Shown here: in pieces, positions 6,093 through 13,940 of the stretch
How the letters are laid out: each line of letters begins with the position of its first letter
Numbering within the stretch: the stretch's first letter is position 1
Assembly: GCF_017993425.1 (NCBI RefSeq)
Contig: NZ_JAGOMQ010000040.1
Coordinates: forward strand, 1 to 33,797
Length of the DNA stretch: 33,797 nt
Reading direction: 5' to 3'
Origin: Amaricoccus sp.
GTDB taxonomy: Bacteria; Pseudomonadota; Alphaproteobacteria; Rhodobacterales; Rhodobacteraceae
The notes under the pieces: model-generated
What the model saw: the letters and a program-made list of their open reading frames with translations, nothing else
The model's database searches: none
Told to the model about the DNA's origin: nothing
Position numbers and translations under genes: made by a program

Positions 6093-7553
6093 TCAGTCGT
6101 GCCGGATGACCAGGGTCCGCAAGGTGGAGAACGCAAGCAGCGCCTCCCAGCCCTTCTCGCGGCCGTGGCCCGACCGCTTCATCCCCCCGAAGGGCAGCTC
6201 CACGCCGCCTCCGGCCCCGTAGCAGTTCACGAAGACCTGCCCGGTCTGCATCCGGCGAGCCACCCGCAGCGCGCGGGCCCCGTCGCGGGTCCAGACCCCG
6301 GCGACGAGCCCGTAGGGGGTGGCGTTGGCGAGGGCGACGGCGTCGGCCTCGTCCTCGAACGGCAGCACGGCGAGGACCGGGCCGAACACCTCCTCGCGGG
6401 CGAGGCGGTGGTCGCGCGGGACCGGGCCGATCATCCTCGGCTCGACGAACCAGCCCTCCGGCGAGGCCTCCGCCACGATCCGGCCGCGGGCGAGGATCGG
6501 CAGGCCGTCGGCCTCGGCGAGCGCGAGATAGTCCTCGACCCGGGCGCGCTGGCGGGGGCTGACCAGCGGGCCGAGCTCGCCCTCCATCTGCGGCGGCACG
6601 GCGCGGACGCGGGAGAACGCCTCGGCGATCCGGGGCAGGACGCGCTCCATCGCCGCCCGCTCGATGACGAGCCGCGAGCCGGCCGAGCAGGTCTGGCCGG
6701 CGTGCTGGGTGATCGCCGCGACGACGGCGGGGACGACGCGGTCGGGGTCGGCGTCGGCGAAGACGATCTGGGCCGACTTGCCGCCGAGCTCCAGCGTGCA
6801 GCCGACGTGGTTGCGGGCGGCGGCGGCCTGGACGGCCGCGCCCGCCCCGGCCGAACCGATGAAGGAGATGAAGTCGACGCCGGGATGCCCGGCGAGCGCC
6901 GCCCCGGCGGTCGCGCCCTCGCCGGTGACGATGTTGACGGCCCCGGGCGGGAAGCCGCTGCGGGTCATCAGGTCGGCGAGGCGGAGCGGCGTCAGGCAGG
7001 CGTCCTCGGCCGGCTTCATCACCACGGCGTTGCCCATGGCGAGCGCCGGGCCGATCGAGCGGGGGAACATCTGCGCGGGATAGTTCCACGGGATGATGTG
7101 GGCGGTGACGCCGAGCGGCACCCGCTCGGTCAGCGCGAGGTAGCCGTTCTGGAACGGGATCTGCCGCCCGCCGAGCTTGTCGGCCGCGCCGCCGTAGTAC
7201 TCGAAGTAGCGGGCGCAGGCGAGGATGTCGGCGCGGGCCTGGGCGATCGGCTTGCCGGTGTCGCGGGCCTCGAGCGCGGCGAGCTCGCCGGCATGGGCGA
7301 GGACGGTCGGGGCCATGGCGGAGAGGAGCCGGCCGCGCTCGACCGCGGGCAGCGACCCCCATTCCCCGGCCAGCGCCGCCCGGGCGGCGGCGACGGCGAG
7401 GTCGATGTCGGCGGGCCCGCCCGCGGCGATGCGGGCGAAGGGCCGGCCCTCGGCCGGGGCCCAGACGTCGAGGCTCTCGCCGGAGGCGGCGTCGCGCCAG
7501 GTCCCCGAGACGAGGACGCCGGTGATCATGTTGGGCAGCGTCGCGTCGGGCAT
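6093..7553 (-). CDS. NAD(P)-dependent aldehyde dehydrogenase
   Basis: A 486-aa ALDH-superfamily enzyme oxidising an aldehyde to a carboxylate. Motifs: HIIPWNYPAQMFPRSIGPAL (Asn-157 of the oxyanion hole), FIGSAGAG for cofactor binding, TLELGGKS with general-base Glu-255, GQTCSAGSR with catalytic Cys-289, and the C-terminal ELPFGGMKRSGHGREKG. It resembles betaine/gamma-aminobutyraldehyde-type dehydrogenases, but the substrate cannot be fixed. ATG 7553 is preferred over GTG 7559 because GGAGG lies 5 nt upstream. No pathway partner is adjacent. Confidence 0.9.
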   Translation of the reverse strand: MPDATLPNMITGVLVSGTWRDAASGESLDVWAPAEGRPFARIAAGGPADIDLAVAAARAALAGEWGSLPAVERGRLLSAMAPTVLAHAGELAALEARDTGKPIAQARADILACARYFEYYGGAADKLGGRQIPFQNGYLALTERVPLGVTAHIIPWNYPAQMFPRSIGPALAMGNAVVMKPAEDACLTPLRLADLMTRSGFPPGAVNIVTGEGATAGAALAGHPGVDFISFIGSAGAGAAVQAAAARNHVGCTLELGGKSAQIVFADADPDRVVPAVVAAITQHAGQTCSAGSRLVIERAAMERVLPRIAEAFSRVRAVPPQMEGELGPLVSPRQRARVEDYLALAEADGLPILARGRIVAEASPEGWFVEPRMIGPVPRDHRLAREEVFGPVLAVLPFEDEADAVALANATPYGLVAGVWTRDGARALRVARRMQTGQVFVNCYGAGGGVELPFGGMKRSGHGREKGWEALLAFSTLRTLVIRHD

Positions 7554-7664
7554 GGGCACCTCCCGGCCGGGCGGAGCGAGTCGCCCGCCGCCCGGGCGAT
7601 GCTAGCCCATCCCCGGCCGGCCCGTCGCCCCCCGCCTGCCCGTCAGCCTCGGCCGGATCAGGAA

Positions 7665-7956
7665 CCAGGCCCGGCCGGAAGCAGGTGCGACGGTGACGCC
7701 AGACGGATTTGACCCGTGGCAAATCCGTCCGCGATCGCCCCTCGGGGGGCGAGCGCGAAGCCGCGCTCGCCGGGGCGATCACGGACGGATTGCGCGCTCC
7801 CGCAGAAATCGGCGCCCCTCACGGCCTCCGCGCCAACGCGCTCCAGCCGTCGGCGCGGCGAAAGCCGGGCTTTCGCTTGTCGCGCCGTGGCCTCGCGGGC
7901 AAGCCCGCTTCGGTCGCTCTGGCCCCGTGGATCCAGCAGGCAGGCGTCGTGCAGTG
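7665..7956 (+). mobile_element. MITE-like hairpin element, copy B (left-truncated)
   Basis: The segment aligns with copy C from about its GCCCGGCC block to the right terminal repeat. GACGGATTTGACCCGTGG is followed by the same nested hairpins. The GGCGAGCGCG/CGCGCTCGCC stem has loop AAGC instead of ATTC, and the AAAGC/GCTTT stem has loop CGG instead of CAT. The right end is GTCGTGCAGTG (7946-7956), with its last two bases changed. No left terminal repeat or target duplication is found, so this looks like an older, decayed copy. It fills the spacer between the aldehyde dehydrogenase start and the flgD end. The left boundary is approximate. Confidence 0.7.
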
Positions 7957-7994
7957 CTCCTTTGCGCGCCGCCCCCGGGAGCCTGGCGGCAGGG

Positions 7995-8657
7995 TCAGCG
8001 CAGCGCGGTGACGTCGTCGACCGAGACCTTGCCGCCGCCGTCGAGCACCAGCACCGGCCCGCCGTCCTCGATGCGGACCTCGCTGACCGTGGCGAAGACC
8101 TGGCCCTCGCCCGTGCCGATCACCTCGTCGTCCTTGAGGCTCTCGACCGTGAAGGAATAGAGCCCGTGCGGCAGGCTGGCCCCGAGGGCGTCGGTCCCGT
8201 CCCAGGAGAGCGTCGCGTCGGTCGGATCGACGGCGCGGCGGGCGACCACCTCGCCGAAGTCGTTGGTCACCACGAGGACGGCGCTGTCGGCCCCGTCGAC
8301 GGGCGTGGTCTCGACGGCGACCGGCACGCCGTCGAAGGCCGCCTGCGCGGGGGCGCGCACCTCGCGGCCGATCCAGGCGGCGAGGCCCGCCGAGGCGCCG
8401 CCGCCGAGCGCCGAATAGATCTGGTCGAGCCGGTCGTTGGTCCGGACCTGCTGCTCGACCCCGGAGAAGCTGGCGAGCTGGGCGACGAACTCGGTCGACT
8501 CGGTGGGCTTCAGCGGATCCTGGTTGCGAAGCTGGGTGGTCAGCAGCGTCAGGAAGGTCTCGAAGTCGGTCGCGTTCGCGTCCTTGCTCTCCTCCGTCGA
8601 GGCGGCGGCGGTGGCGGCGCGGGCGGTGGCGGACTGGGTGGTCGAGGTTACGTCCAT
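7995..8657 (-). CDS. flgD: Flagellar hook cap / hook assembly protein FlgD
   Basis: A 220-aa protein needed to polymerise the flagellar hook beyond the rod. The N-terminal conserved block FLTLLTTQLRNQDPLKPTES (about 34-53) followed by EFVAQLASFSGVEQQV is the hallmark of FlgD. The middle and end form the FlgD Ig/tudor-like region (SWDGTDALGASLPHGLYSFT). ATG 8657 is the start; the longer frame upstream overlaps fliK out of frame. It lies 14 bp downstream of fliK on the same strand, so the two are likely one transcript. The protein is exported by the flagellar type III apparatus. Confidence 0.92.
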   Translation of the reverse strand: MDVTSTTQSATARAATAAASTEESKDANATDFETFLTLLTTQLRNQDPLKPTESTEFVAQLASFSGVEQQVRTNDRLDQIYSALGGGASAGLAAWIGREVRAPAQAAFDGVPVAVETTPVDGADSAVLVVTNDFGEVVARRAVDPTDATLSWDGTDALGASLPHGLYSFTVESLKDDEVIGTGEGQVFATVSEVRIEDGGPVLVLDGGGKVSVDDVTALR

Positions 8658-8671
8658 GGCGCGGGCTCCGG

Positions 8672-9670
8672 TCAGAGGCGGATGTCGAGCCCGGCCGCGG
8701 TCGCGGCGCTGCGGGCGGGGGCGGCCGGGGCGCCCGCGGCGGGCTCCTGGCCGTAGGCGAGGGCGACGGCGGCCTCCGGCGGGCGGTCGCGCTCGGGCGC
8801 GTCGCCGCCGGCGGCGAACTCGAGCGACACCTCGGCATAGCCGGCCTCGGTCAGGTCGCGCACCAGCGTCTCGGCGTGGCGGCGCAGGAAGTCCTGCGTC
8901 TCCGGGCGATCGGCGAGCACCACCGCCTGGAGGCCGCCGGTCTCGGTGGCGTGGAGACGGATCTGCACCCGGCCGAGCTCGGGCGGATCGAGGCGGATCT
9001 CGACCTGGCCCTCGCGCGCCTGCGCGACGCCGAGGGTGATCTGCCCGGCCACGTCCCGCGGCGAGGCGGCCGCGTGCGGTGCGGCGTGGCGCCCGGCAGA
9101 CGCCGCGGCCGCGGCGAGCCGCCAGCCCGGGGCGTCGGCGCGCGGGGCGTCGACGAGGAGGAGCGAAGCCACGGCGGACCGCGCCTCGGCGGCGCCGGCC
9201 GCCGCCGGGGCCGCGGCGGCGGTGGCGGCCGGCCGGGCATCCTTCGCCTCGGCGGCGGGCTCGGCCTCCGGGGCGGGCTCGACCTCCGCCTCCGCCGCGG
9301 CGGCGTCGCGAAGCGCGCCCTGCGGGGCGGCGGCGGGCGGCGGCGCGGCGGCCGGCAGCGCCGCCGCGCCGGCGATGGGCGTCGTCGCGTCGGGGACGTC
9401 GTCGCCCTGCGGGAGGGCCGGACCGGCGATTGTCGGCAGCGGCGGGACGTCCGGCGCGAGCGCCGGGGCGGCGGCGGGATCGGCGGACTCCTCCGTCCCG
9501 TCGGCCGGGGTCTCGGCGGTGGCCGCCGCCGCCTCGGCCGGCGCCGCCTCGACAAGGTCGGCGAAGCTCGCCTCGGCGCCGTCGGTCTCGTCGGCTTCGG
9601 GATCGGGCTGCGCCTGCCGCTGGGCGGCGTTCTGGACCGGCCTGGCGCGGGCGACGTCCGGGGTGATCAT
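8672..9670 (-). CDS. fliK: Flagellar hook-length control protein FliK
   Basis: A protein of about 332 aa acting as the molecular ruler and substrate-specificity switch of flagellar export. The first 200 residues are low-complexity Ala/Pro/Glu-rich, as usual for FliK. The conserved Flg_hook C-terminal domain contains QITLGVAQAREGQVEIRLDP, PPELGRVQIRLHA and ETLVRDLTEAGYAEVSLEF. I chose ATG 9670, with GGAG 7-10 nt upstream. The alternative in-frame start at 9709 would fall at or before the predicted transcription start of the FliA-like promoter at 9713-9739. Family identification rests on the C-terminal domain and on flgD next door. Confidence 0.88.
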   Translation of the reverse strand: MITPDVARARPVQNAAQRQAQPDPEADETDGAEASFADLVEAAPAEAAAATAETPADGTEESADPAAAPALAPDVPPLPTIAGPALPQGDDVPDATTPIAGAAALPAAAPPPAAAPQGALRDAAAAEAEVEPAPEAEPAAEAKDARPAATAAAAPAAAGAAEARSAVASLLLVDAPRADAPGWRLAAAAASAGRHAAPHAAASPRDVAGQITLGVAQAREGQVEIRLDPPELGRVQIRLHATETGGLQAVVLADRPETQDFLRRHAETLVRDLTEAGYAEVSLEFAAGGDAPERDRPPEAAVALAYGQEPAAGAPAAPARSAATAAGLDIRL

Positions 9671-9712
9671 GCGGGCTCCGGCTGCGGGGGACGTAGGGCG
9701 TCGCGCCATCCC

Positions 9713-9739
9713 TTGCCGGCAAGCCTTACGATTTCTTTA
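9713..9739 (-). promoter_or_regulatory. FliA (sigma-28)-like promoter for fliK-flgD
   Basis: On the minus strand, TAAA (9736-9739), 15 bases, then GCCGGCAA (9713-9720). The known flagellar sigma-28 consensus is TAAA-N15-GCCGATAA, giving a 6/8 match in the -10 at the correct spacing. Transcription would start near 9705 and leave a leader of about 35 nt before ATG 9670. Confidence 0.5.
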
Positions 9740-9783
9740 CCGCGCTCCCCGAAGGATGGCGCACGACACCGAGAGGCGCGCCC

Positions 9784-10086
9784 ATGGACCTGCCCCCGAT
9801 CGCTTCCCGACCCGCGGCCCCCGGCGCAACGGCGACGCCGGCGAAGGGGCACGACGAGCGCGAGACGCGGGCGGCGGCGCAGGCCTTCGAGAGCGCCTTC
9901 GTCGCCGAGATGCTGAAATACAGCGGCGTCAACGAGACACCCGAGGGCTGGGGAGGCGGCGCTGGCGAGGACGCCTTCGGCAGCTTCCTCACCGAGGAAT
10001 ACGCCCGGCTGATCGAGGCCCGCGGCGGGCTCGGCCTCGCCGAGCAGATCTTCAACGCCATGCAAGCAAAGGCTCCGGGAACATGA
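9784..10086 (+). CDS. FlgJ-like rod-binding protein (N-terminal domain only)
   Basis: A 100-aa protein corresponding to the rod-binding domain of FlgJ. The segment RAAAQAFESAFVAEMLKYSG, then FGSFLTEEYARLIEARGGLGLAEQIF, matches the Rod-binding family. The peptidoglycan hydrolase domain present in enteric FlgJ is absent, as is usual in alphaproteobacteria, so it likely acts as a rod-assembly scaffold in the periplasm. Its stop overlaps the next start (ATGA at 10083-10086), indicating translational coupling to the flgN-like gene. It is divergent from fliK. Confidence 0.85.
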   Translation: MDLPPIASRPAAPGATATPAKGHDERETRAAAQAFESAFVAEMLKYSGVNETPEGWGGGAGEDAFGSFLTEEYARLIEARGGLGLAEQIFNAMQAKAPGT

Positions 10087-10448
10087 TCGCGTCGCTGCTC
10101 TCGTCCCCGTCCCGCTTCGACCGGGTGCTCCGCCTCCTCGACGAGGAGCGCCGGGTGCTGCTGGAGGGGCCCATCGCCGATCTCGGCGACCTCGTCGCGC
10201 GCCGCGAGGCGCTGATCGCGGAGATCGTGGCGCAGGAGACGGAGATCCCCCGGGCGTTCCTGACCGCGCTGAAGGCGCGCGCCGAGCGCAACGGCCAGCT
10301 GATCCAGGCGGCGATCGCCGGCGTCCGCTCGGCCGCCGCCGAGGTGGCGCGGATCGACGCCGCGCAGGGGCGGCTGCGCACCTATTCCGCCGCGGGCGCG
10401 CCCGTGGAGATCGCCCGCGCCCGCGTGACGCGCGACACCCGGGCCTGA
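10083..10448 (+). CDS. FlgN-like flagellar export chaperone
   Basis: A 121-aa, largely helical, charged protein (LLDEERRVLLEGPIADLGDL, then VARREALIAEIVAQETEIP). This fits the FlgN family of cytoplasmic chaperones for the hook-filament junction proteins FlgK and FlgL. Sequence conservation in the family is weak, so the call rests on the helical pattern, the length and the coupling to the flgJ-like gene. The C-terminal tail is Arg-rich. No flgK or flgL is visible in the window. Confidence 0.65.
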   Translation: MIASLLSSPSRFDRVLRLLDEERRVLLEGPIADLGDLVARREALIAEIVAQETEIPRAFLTALKARAERNGQLIQAAIAGVRSAAAEVARIDAAQGRLRTYSAAGAPVEIARARVTRDTRA

Positions 10449-10463
10449 CAGGCCGCGCTGTCT

Positions 10464-10499
10464 CGCTGCGGGGCCGCCGGCGGAGGGCGCCCCGCAGCG
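10464..10499 (+). terminator. Hairpin after flgN-like gene
   Basis: Perfect 10-bp arms CGCTGCGGGG/CCCCGCAGCG enclose a 16-nt, self-complementary loop, 15 bp after the flgN-like stop. There is no U-tract, so it is a candidate terminator only. Confidence 0.4.
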
Positions 10500-10567
10500 A
10501 TGTCACCGGAGCCGGACTCGACCACCGCCGCAGGGCGCTCGCCCGAGTTCGCAGCCCCGAAAACGAA

Positions 10568-10591
10568 GAGCCGGCCGCAAGCGGCCGGCTC
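10568..10591 (-). terminator. Intrinsic terminator of the DUF1127 genes
   Basis: Arms GAGCCGGCCGC/GCGGCCGGCTC are separated by two bases. On the minus strand the stem is followed by TTCGTTTTC. It lies 27 bp beyond the DUF1127 stop, and could also work for the plus-strand flagellar transcript. Confidence 0.7.
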
Positions 10592-10617
10592 TCCTTCTGC
10601 TGCTCGGCAGGTTTGGC

Positions 10618-10830
10618 TCAGGCGCCGTAGACGGCCTCGCGGGCGATCTCGCGCAGGTTGCCGCGGTTGATCCCGAGGTCGGCCAGGTCGCGGTCGCTGA
10701 GCTGGATGAGCTCGTCGAGCGTGGCGCGGTAGAGCCGGTAGTCGGCGAGGCCCTTGCGGACCCGGGCGAGGAAGCCGGCGTCGGCGCGCGCGGCGCCGGC
10801 CCGGAAGTCGAGAGAGACGATCTGCGTCAT
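10618..10830 (-). CDS. DUF1127 small protein (1)
   Basis: A 70-aa arginine-rich small protein. The C-terminal DUF1127 signature is complete: LYRATLDELIQLSDRDLADL, then GINRGNLREIAREAVYGA. DUF1127 proteins of alphaproteobacteria have been linked to RNA turnover and stress/phosphate responses, but the role of this one is unknown. It follows the second DUF1127 gene on the same strand after a 59-bp gap and ends before a good intrinsic terminator. The ATG at 10830 is preceded by AAAGTGA only, a weak ribosome-binding site. Confidence 0.85.
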   Translation of the reverse strand: MTQIVSLDFRAGAARADAGFLARVRKGLADYRLYRATLDELIQLSDRDLADLGINRGNLREIAREAVYGA

Positions 10831-10889
10831 CGTGGTCACTTTCTGAGTTCGGTTGGCGGTCGGCGGCCCGGCGAGCCGGGCGCGACCGC

Positions 10890-11111
10890 TCAGTTCCCGT
10901 AGATCGAGGTGCGGGCGACCGTCTTGAGGTCGCGCCCGTGCAAGCCGGCGTCCGTGAGCTGCCGCGGGGTGAGCGCGCGCAGCTCGGCGAGCGTCCGGCG
11001 GTACTCCGCGAAGCGCGCCATCCTGGCGGCGATGCGGGCAAAGGGTCCGTCGAAGGCGCTCGTGCTGTCGAGGACGCCGGGGCGGAACGGGGCTAGCATA
11101 GCGGTAGTCAT
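10890..11111 (-). CDS. DUF1127 small protein (2)
   Basis: A 73-aa paralogue of the downstream gene. EYRRTLAELRALTPRQLTDA, then GLHGRDLKTVARTSIYGN, is the DUF1127 core; both proteins end in -YG(A/N). The start is well supported by AAAGGAGG 5 nt before ATG 11111. The two genes form a tandem pair, probably from duplication, under one promoter in the AT-rich spacer upstream. Function not known; likely cytoplasmic and nucleic-acid associated by its basic character. Confidence 0.85.
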   Translation of the reverse strand: MTTAMLAPFRPGVLDSTSAFDGPFARIAARMARFAEYRRTLAELRALTPRQLTDAGLHGRDLKTVARTSIYGN

Positions 11112-11437
11112 GTTTGCCTCCTTTCGTTGGCGTTCGGATTGAGCGTTCCCTTGTTTGTTGCAATGCAAGATATACGCACCCCGCCGTGGCGCAAGGCCGC
11201 TGGACGGGCATCTGCCATGCGTGATATGCATGGCTTGTAATACATTGTTAATAAATAATAATAATGCGATCGTGCCGCAGGGGCGCGACGCTCCCGATTG
11301 CGTATGTTGCGCCGCACAGCAATGCGCGCGCGGCCCGGAAAAAGCGAACATGGGCAGTTTTGCGGCCGCGCGCGGGGCCTTGCCGAGGCGGGCGCGGTGG
11401 ACGATCTAGACCGGGAAGAGCCAGAAGCGAGACCGCC
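11112..11437. promoter_or_regulatory. AT-rich divergent control region, DUF1127 / mrp
   Basis: A 326-bp non-coding spacer with the most AT-rich patch of the window (about 11228-11270). On the minus strand TTAACA (11246-11251), 17 bases and CATATC (11223-11228) form a plausible sigma-70 promoter for the DUF1127 pair, leaving a leader of about 105 nt. No clear promoter for mrp was found. Confidence 0.4.
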
Positions 11438-12511
11438 ATGACCGTGACCCGATCCGACGTGCTGGAGGCGCTGCGTCGGGTGCCGATGCCCGAGGGGGGA
11501 AACATCGTCGACGCCGACGTGGTGCGGGCGCTGACGGTCGAGGGCGGGGCGGTGCGCTTCGTGCTCGAGGTGGACGCCGCGCGCGGACGGGCGCTCGAGC
11601 CGGTGCGCGCGGCCGCGGAGCGCGCGGTGGCGGAGCTGCCCGGGGTGGGCTCGGTCTCGGCGCTACTGACGGCGCACGGGCCGGCCGCCAAGGCGCCGCC
11701 GCCCGACCTGAAGCTCGGGCGGCATCCCACCCCGCATGCCGGGCCGGAGGCGGTGCCTGGGGTGAAGGCGATCCTCGCGGTCGCCTCGGGCAAGGGCGGC
11801 GTCGGCAAGTCGACGGTGGCGGCCAACCTCGCGGTGGCGCTGGCGCAGGAGGGCAAGCGCGTCGGGCTGCTCGACGCCGACATCTACGGGCCGTCGATCC
11901 CGCGGATGATGGGGGTTAACCGTCGCCCGAGATCGATCGACGGCAAGATGATCGAGCCGCTGGTCAACCACGGCGTGCGGATCATGTCGATCGGGCTGAT
12001 GCTCGCCGAGGGGCAGGCGGTGGTCTGGCGGGGCCCGATGCTGATGGGCGCGCTGCAGCAGCTGATGGGCCAGGTCGAGTGGGGCGCGCTCGACGCGCTG
12101 GTCGTGGACCTGCCGCCGGGGACGGGCGACGTGCAGCTGACGCTCGCCCAGCGCTATCCGGTCACCGGGGCGATCCTGGTGTCGACGCCGCAGGACATCG
12201 CGCTCCTCGACGTGCGCAAGGCGCTGGACATGTTCGAGAAAACCAAGGTGCCGGTGCTCGGGATCATCGAGAACATGTCCGCCTACGTCTGCCCGAACTG
12301 CGGTCACGAGGCGCATCTCTTCGGCCATGGCGGCGCGAAGGCGGAGGCGGAGCGGATCGGGGTTCCGTTCCTCGGCGAGGTGCCGCTCGACATCGCGATC
12401 CGGCTCGCCGGCGACGAGGGGACGCCGGTCGTGGCGGCGCGGCCGGAGAGCCGCGAGGCGCAGGCCTTCCGCGGCGTGGCGCGCCGGCTGGTCGCGGGCG
12501 GGATCGTCTGA
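11438..12511 (+). CDS. mrp: Mrp/NBP35-family Fe-S cluster carrier ATPase
   Basis: A 357-aa P-loop NTPase of the Mrp/ApbC family that binds and transfers Fe-S clusters to apoproteins in the cytoplasm. Residues 1-80 form the MIP18/DUF59 domain. The deviant Walker A SGKGGVGKST is at 117-126, followed by VGLLDADIYGPSIPRMMG. VVDLPPGTGDVQLTL is the Walker B/switch region. The C-terminal CPNC pair (Cys-285 and Cys-288) and HLFGHGG are the bridging cluster site. Linkers around 85-108 are variable, as usual. It stands alone between the DUF1127 pair and the liv genes. Confidence 0.93.
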   Translation: MTVTRSDVLEALRRVPMPEGGNIVDADVVRALTVEGGAVRFVLEVDAARGRALEPVRAAAERAVAELPGVGSVSALLTAHGPAAKAPPPDLKLGRHPTPHAGPEAVPGVKAILAVASGKGGVGKSTVAANLAVALAQEGKRVGLLDADIYGPSIPRMMGVNRRPRSIDGKMIEPLVNHGVRIMSIGLMLAEGQAVVWRGPMLMGALQQLMGQVEWGALDALVVDLPPGTGDVQLTLAQRYPVTGAILVSTPQDIALLDVRKALDMFEKTKVPVLGIIENMSAYVCPNCGHEAHLFGHGGAKAEAERIGVPFLGEVPLDIAIRLAGDEGTPVVAARPESREAQAFRGVARRLVAGGIV

Positions 12512-12570
12512 CGAGCGCCGCGCGCCCGCGAGGCGCGGAAGTCGCGCAATCTCCGCGGCTTGCCACTTGG

Positions 12571-12591
12571 CCGCGAGCTTATAAGCTGCGG
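12571..12591. promoter_or_regulatory. Palindrome upstream of the liv binding-protein gene
   Basis: AGCTTATAAGCT (12576-12587), flanked by CCGC and GCGG, forms a near-perfect 21-bp palindrome about 83 bp before the binding-protein ATG. It contains a TATAAG that could be a -10 box, so it might be an operator overlapping a promoter. No -35 at standard spacing is clear. Confidence 0.35.
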
Positions 12592-12673
12592 GCAGGTGAT
12601 TCCCCGGGCGCCGCGGCGGTCGCGGGGCGTCTGCCTCACGAAACAGACACGGACCAACACGGGGAATCCTTTC

Positions 12674-13864
12674 ATGAAACGCATTCTGCTTGCGTCTGCC
12701 GCCGGGGCGATGATCGCGACCGGGGCGATGGCGCAGGACACGGCGAACGTCGGCATCATCCTCGGCTTCACCGGGCCGCTCGAGTCGATCACGCCGCACA
12801 TGGCCGCGGGCGCCGAGCTCGCGTTCAAGGAGGTCTCGGACTCGGGCAAGCTGCTCGGCGGGACGAAGCTGAACCCGGTCCGCGCCGATTCGACCTGCAT
12901 CGACGCGGCGGCGGCGACCGCGGCGGCGGAGCGGCTGATCACCGCGGAGAAGGTCGCGGCCATCGTCGGCGCCGACTGCTCGGGCGTGACCATCGCCATC
13001 GCCAACAACGTCGCGGTGCCGAACGGGGTGGTGATGATCTCGCCGTCGGCGACCTCGCCGGCGCTGAGCACCCTCGACGACAAGGGCCTGTTCTTCCGCA
13101 CCTCGCCGTCGGACGCGCGGCAGGGCGAGGTCTTCGCCCAGGTGCTGAAGGAGCGCGGCATCTCCGAGGTCGCGGTGACCTTCACCAACAACGACTACGG
13201 CAAGGGCCTCGCGGACGCCTTCGTCAGCGCCTTCACCGCCGCGGGCGGCAAGGTGCTGATCAACCAGCCGCACGAGGACGGCAAGGGCGACTACTCGGCC
13301 GAGGTGGCGGCGCTGGCCGCCTCGGGCGCGCAGCACCTGATGGTGTTCGGCTACGTCGACCAGGGCGGCCGCGGCATCATCCAGGCGGCGCTCGACACCG
13401 GCGCCTTCGAGAGCTTCTTCCTCGGCGACGGCATGTACGGGCAGAGCCTGATCGAGGCGATCGGGCCGGAGCTCGACGGCAAGGTGGTCGGCATCGTGCC
13501 CGGCACCGACAACCCGAACGTGGCGTCGTTCGTCGAGACGGCCAAGGCCGCCGGCTTCGACGGGACCTCGTCCTACACCGGCGAGAGCTACGACGCCGCG
13601 GCGCTGATCGCGCTCGCCATGCAGAAGGCCGGCTCGACCGACCGCGCCGGCATCGCCGCGGCGATCACCGAGGTGGCGAACGCGCCCGGCGAGCAGATCA
13701 ACGTGGGCGAGCTGGCCAAGGGCCTCGAGATCCTCGCGGGCGGCGGCGACGTCGACTATGTCGGCGTCACCGGAGTGGAGCTGATCGGGCCGGGCGAGGC
13801 CGCCGGGTCCTATCGCGAGTACGAGGTCAAGGACGGCAAGTTCGACACGCTCGGCTTCCGTTGA
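12674..13864 (+). CDS. Branched-chain amino acid-type ABC transporter binding protein
   Basis: A 396-aa periplasmic ligand-binding protein of the LivJ/LivK type. A clear signal peptide (MKRILLASAAGAMIATGAMA) is cleaved before QDTANVG. IILGFTGPLESITPHMAAGA is the usual first ligand-facing segment. GADCSGVTIAIANNVAVPNG and RTSPSDARQGEVFAQVLKER match the family's two-lobed fold. The exact ligand (branched-chain amino acid, amide, urea or other) cannot be told. GGGGAAT precedes ATG 12674. livG follows after 76 bp on the same strand, and the remaining transporter genes lie at 17994-21022. Confidence 0.9.
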   Translation: MKRILLASAAGAMIATGAMAQDTANVGIILGFTGPLESITPHMAAGAELAFKEVSDSGKLLGGTKLNPVRADSTCIDAAAATAAAERLITAEKVAAIVGADCSGVTIAIANNVAVPNGVVMISPSATSPALSTLDDKGLFFRTSPSDARQGEVFAQVLKERGISEVAVTFTNNDYGKGLADAFVSAFTAAGGKVLINQPHEDGKGDYSAEVAALAASGAQHLMVFGYVDQGGRGIIQAALDTGAFESFFLGDGMYGQSLIEAIGPELDGKVVGIVPGTDNPNVASFVETAKAAGFDGTSSYTGESYDAAALIALAMQKAGSTDRAGIAAAITEVANAPGEQINVGELAKGLEILAGGGDVDYVGVTGVELIGPGEAAGSYREYEVKDGKFDTLGFR

Positions 13865-13940
13865 TGATCCCGCGGCCCGCCGGGCCGCGCTCCGGCTCCG
13901 GGCGGACGCCCGGGGCCGCCCTCGCCTGCGGGGCGCGCCG

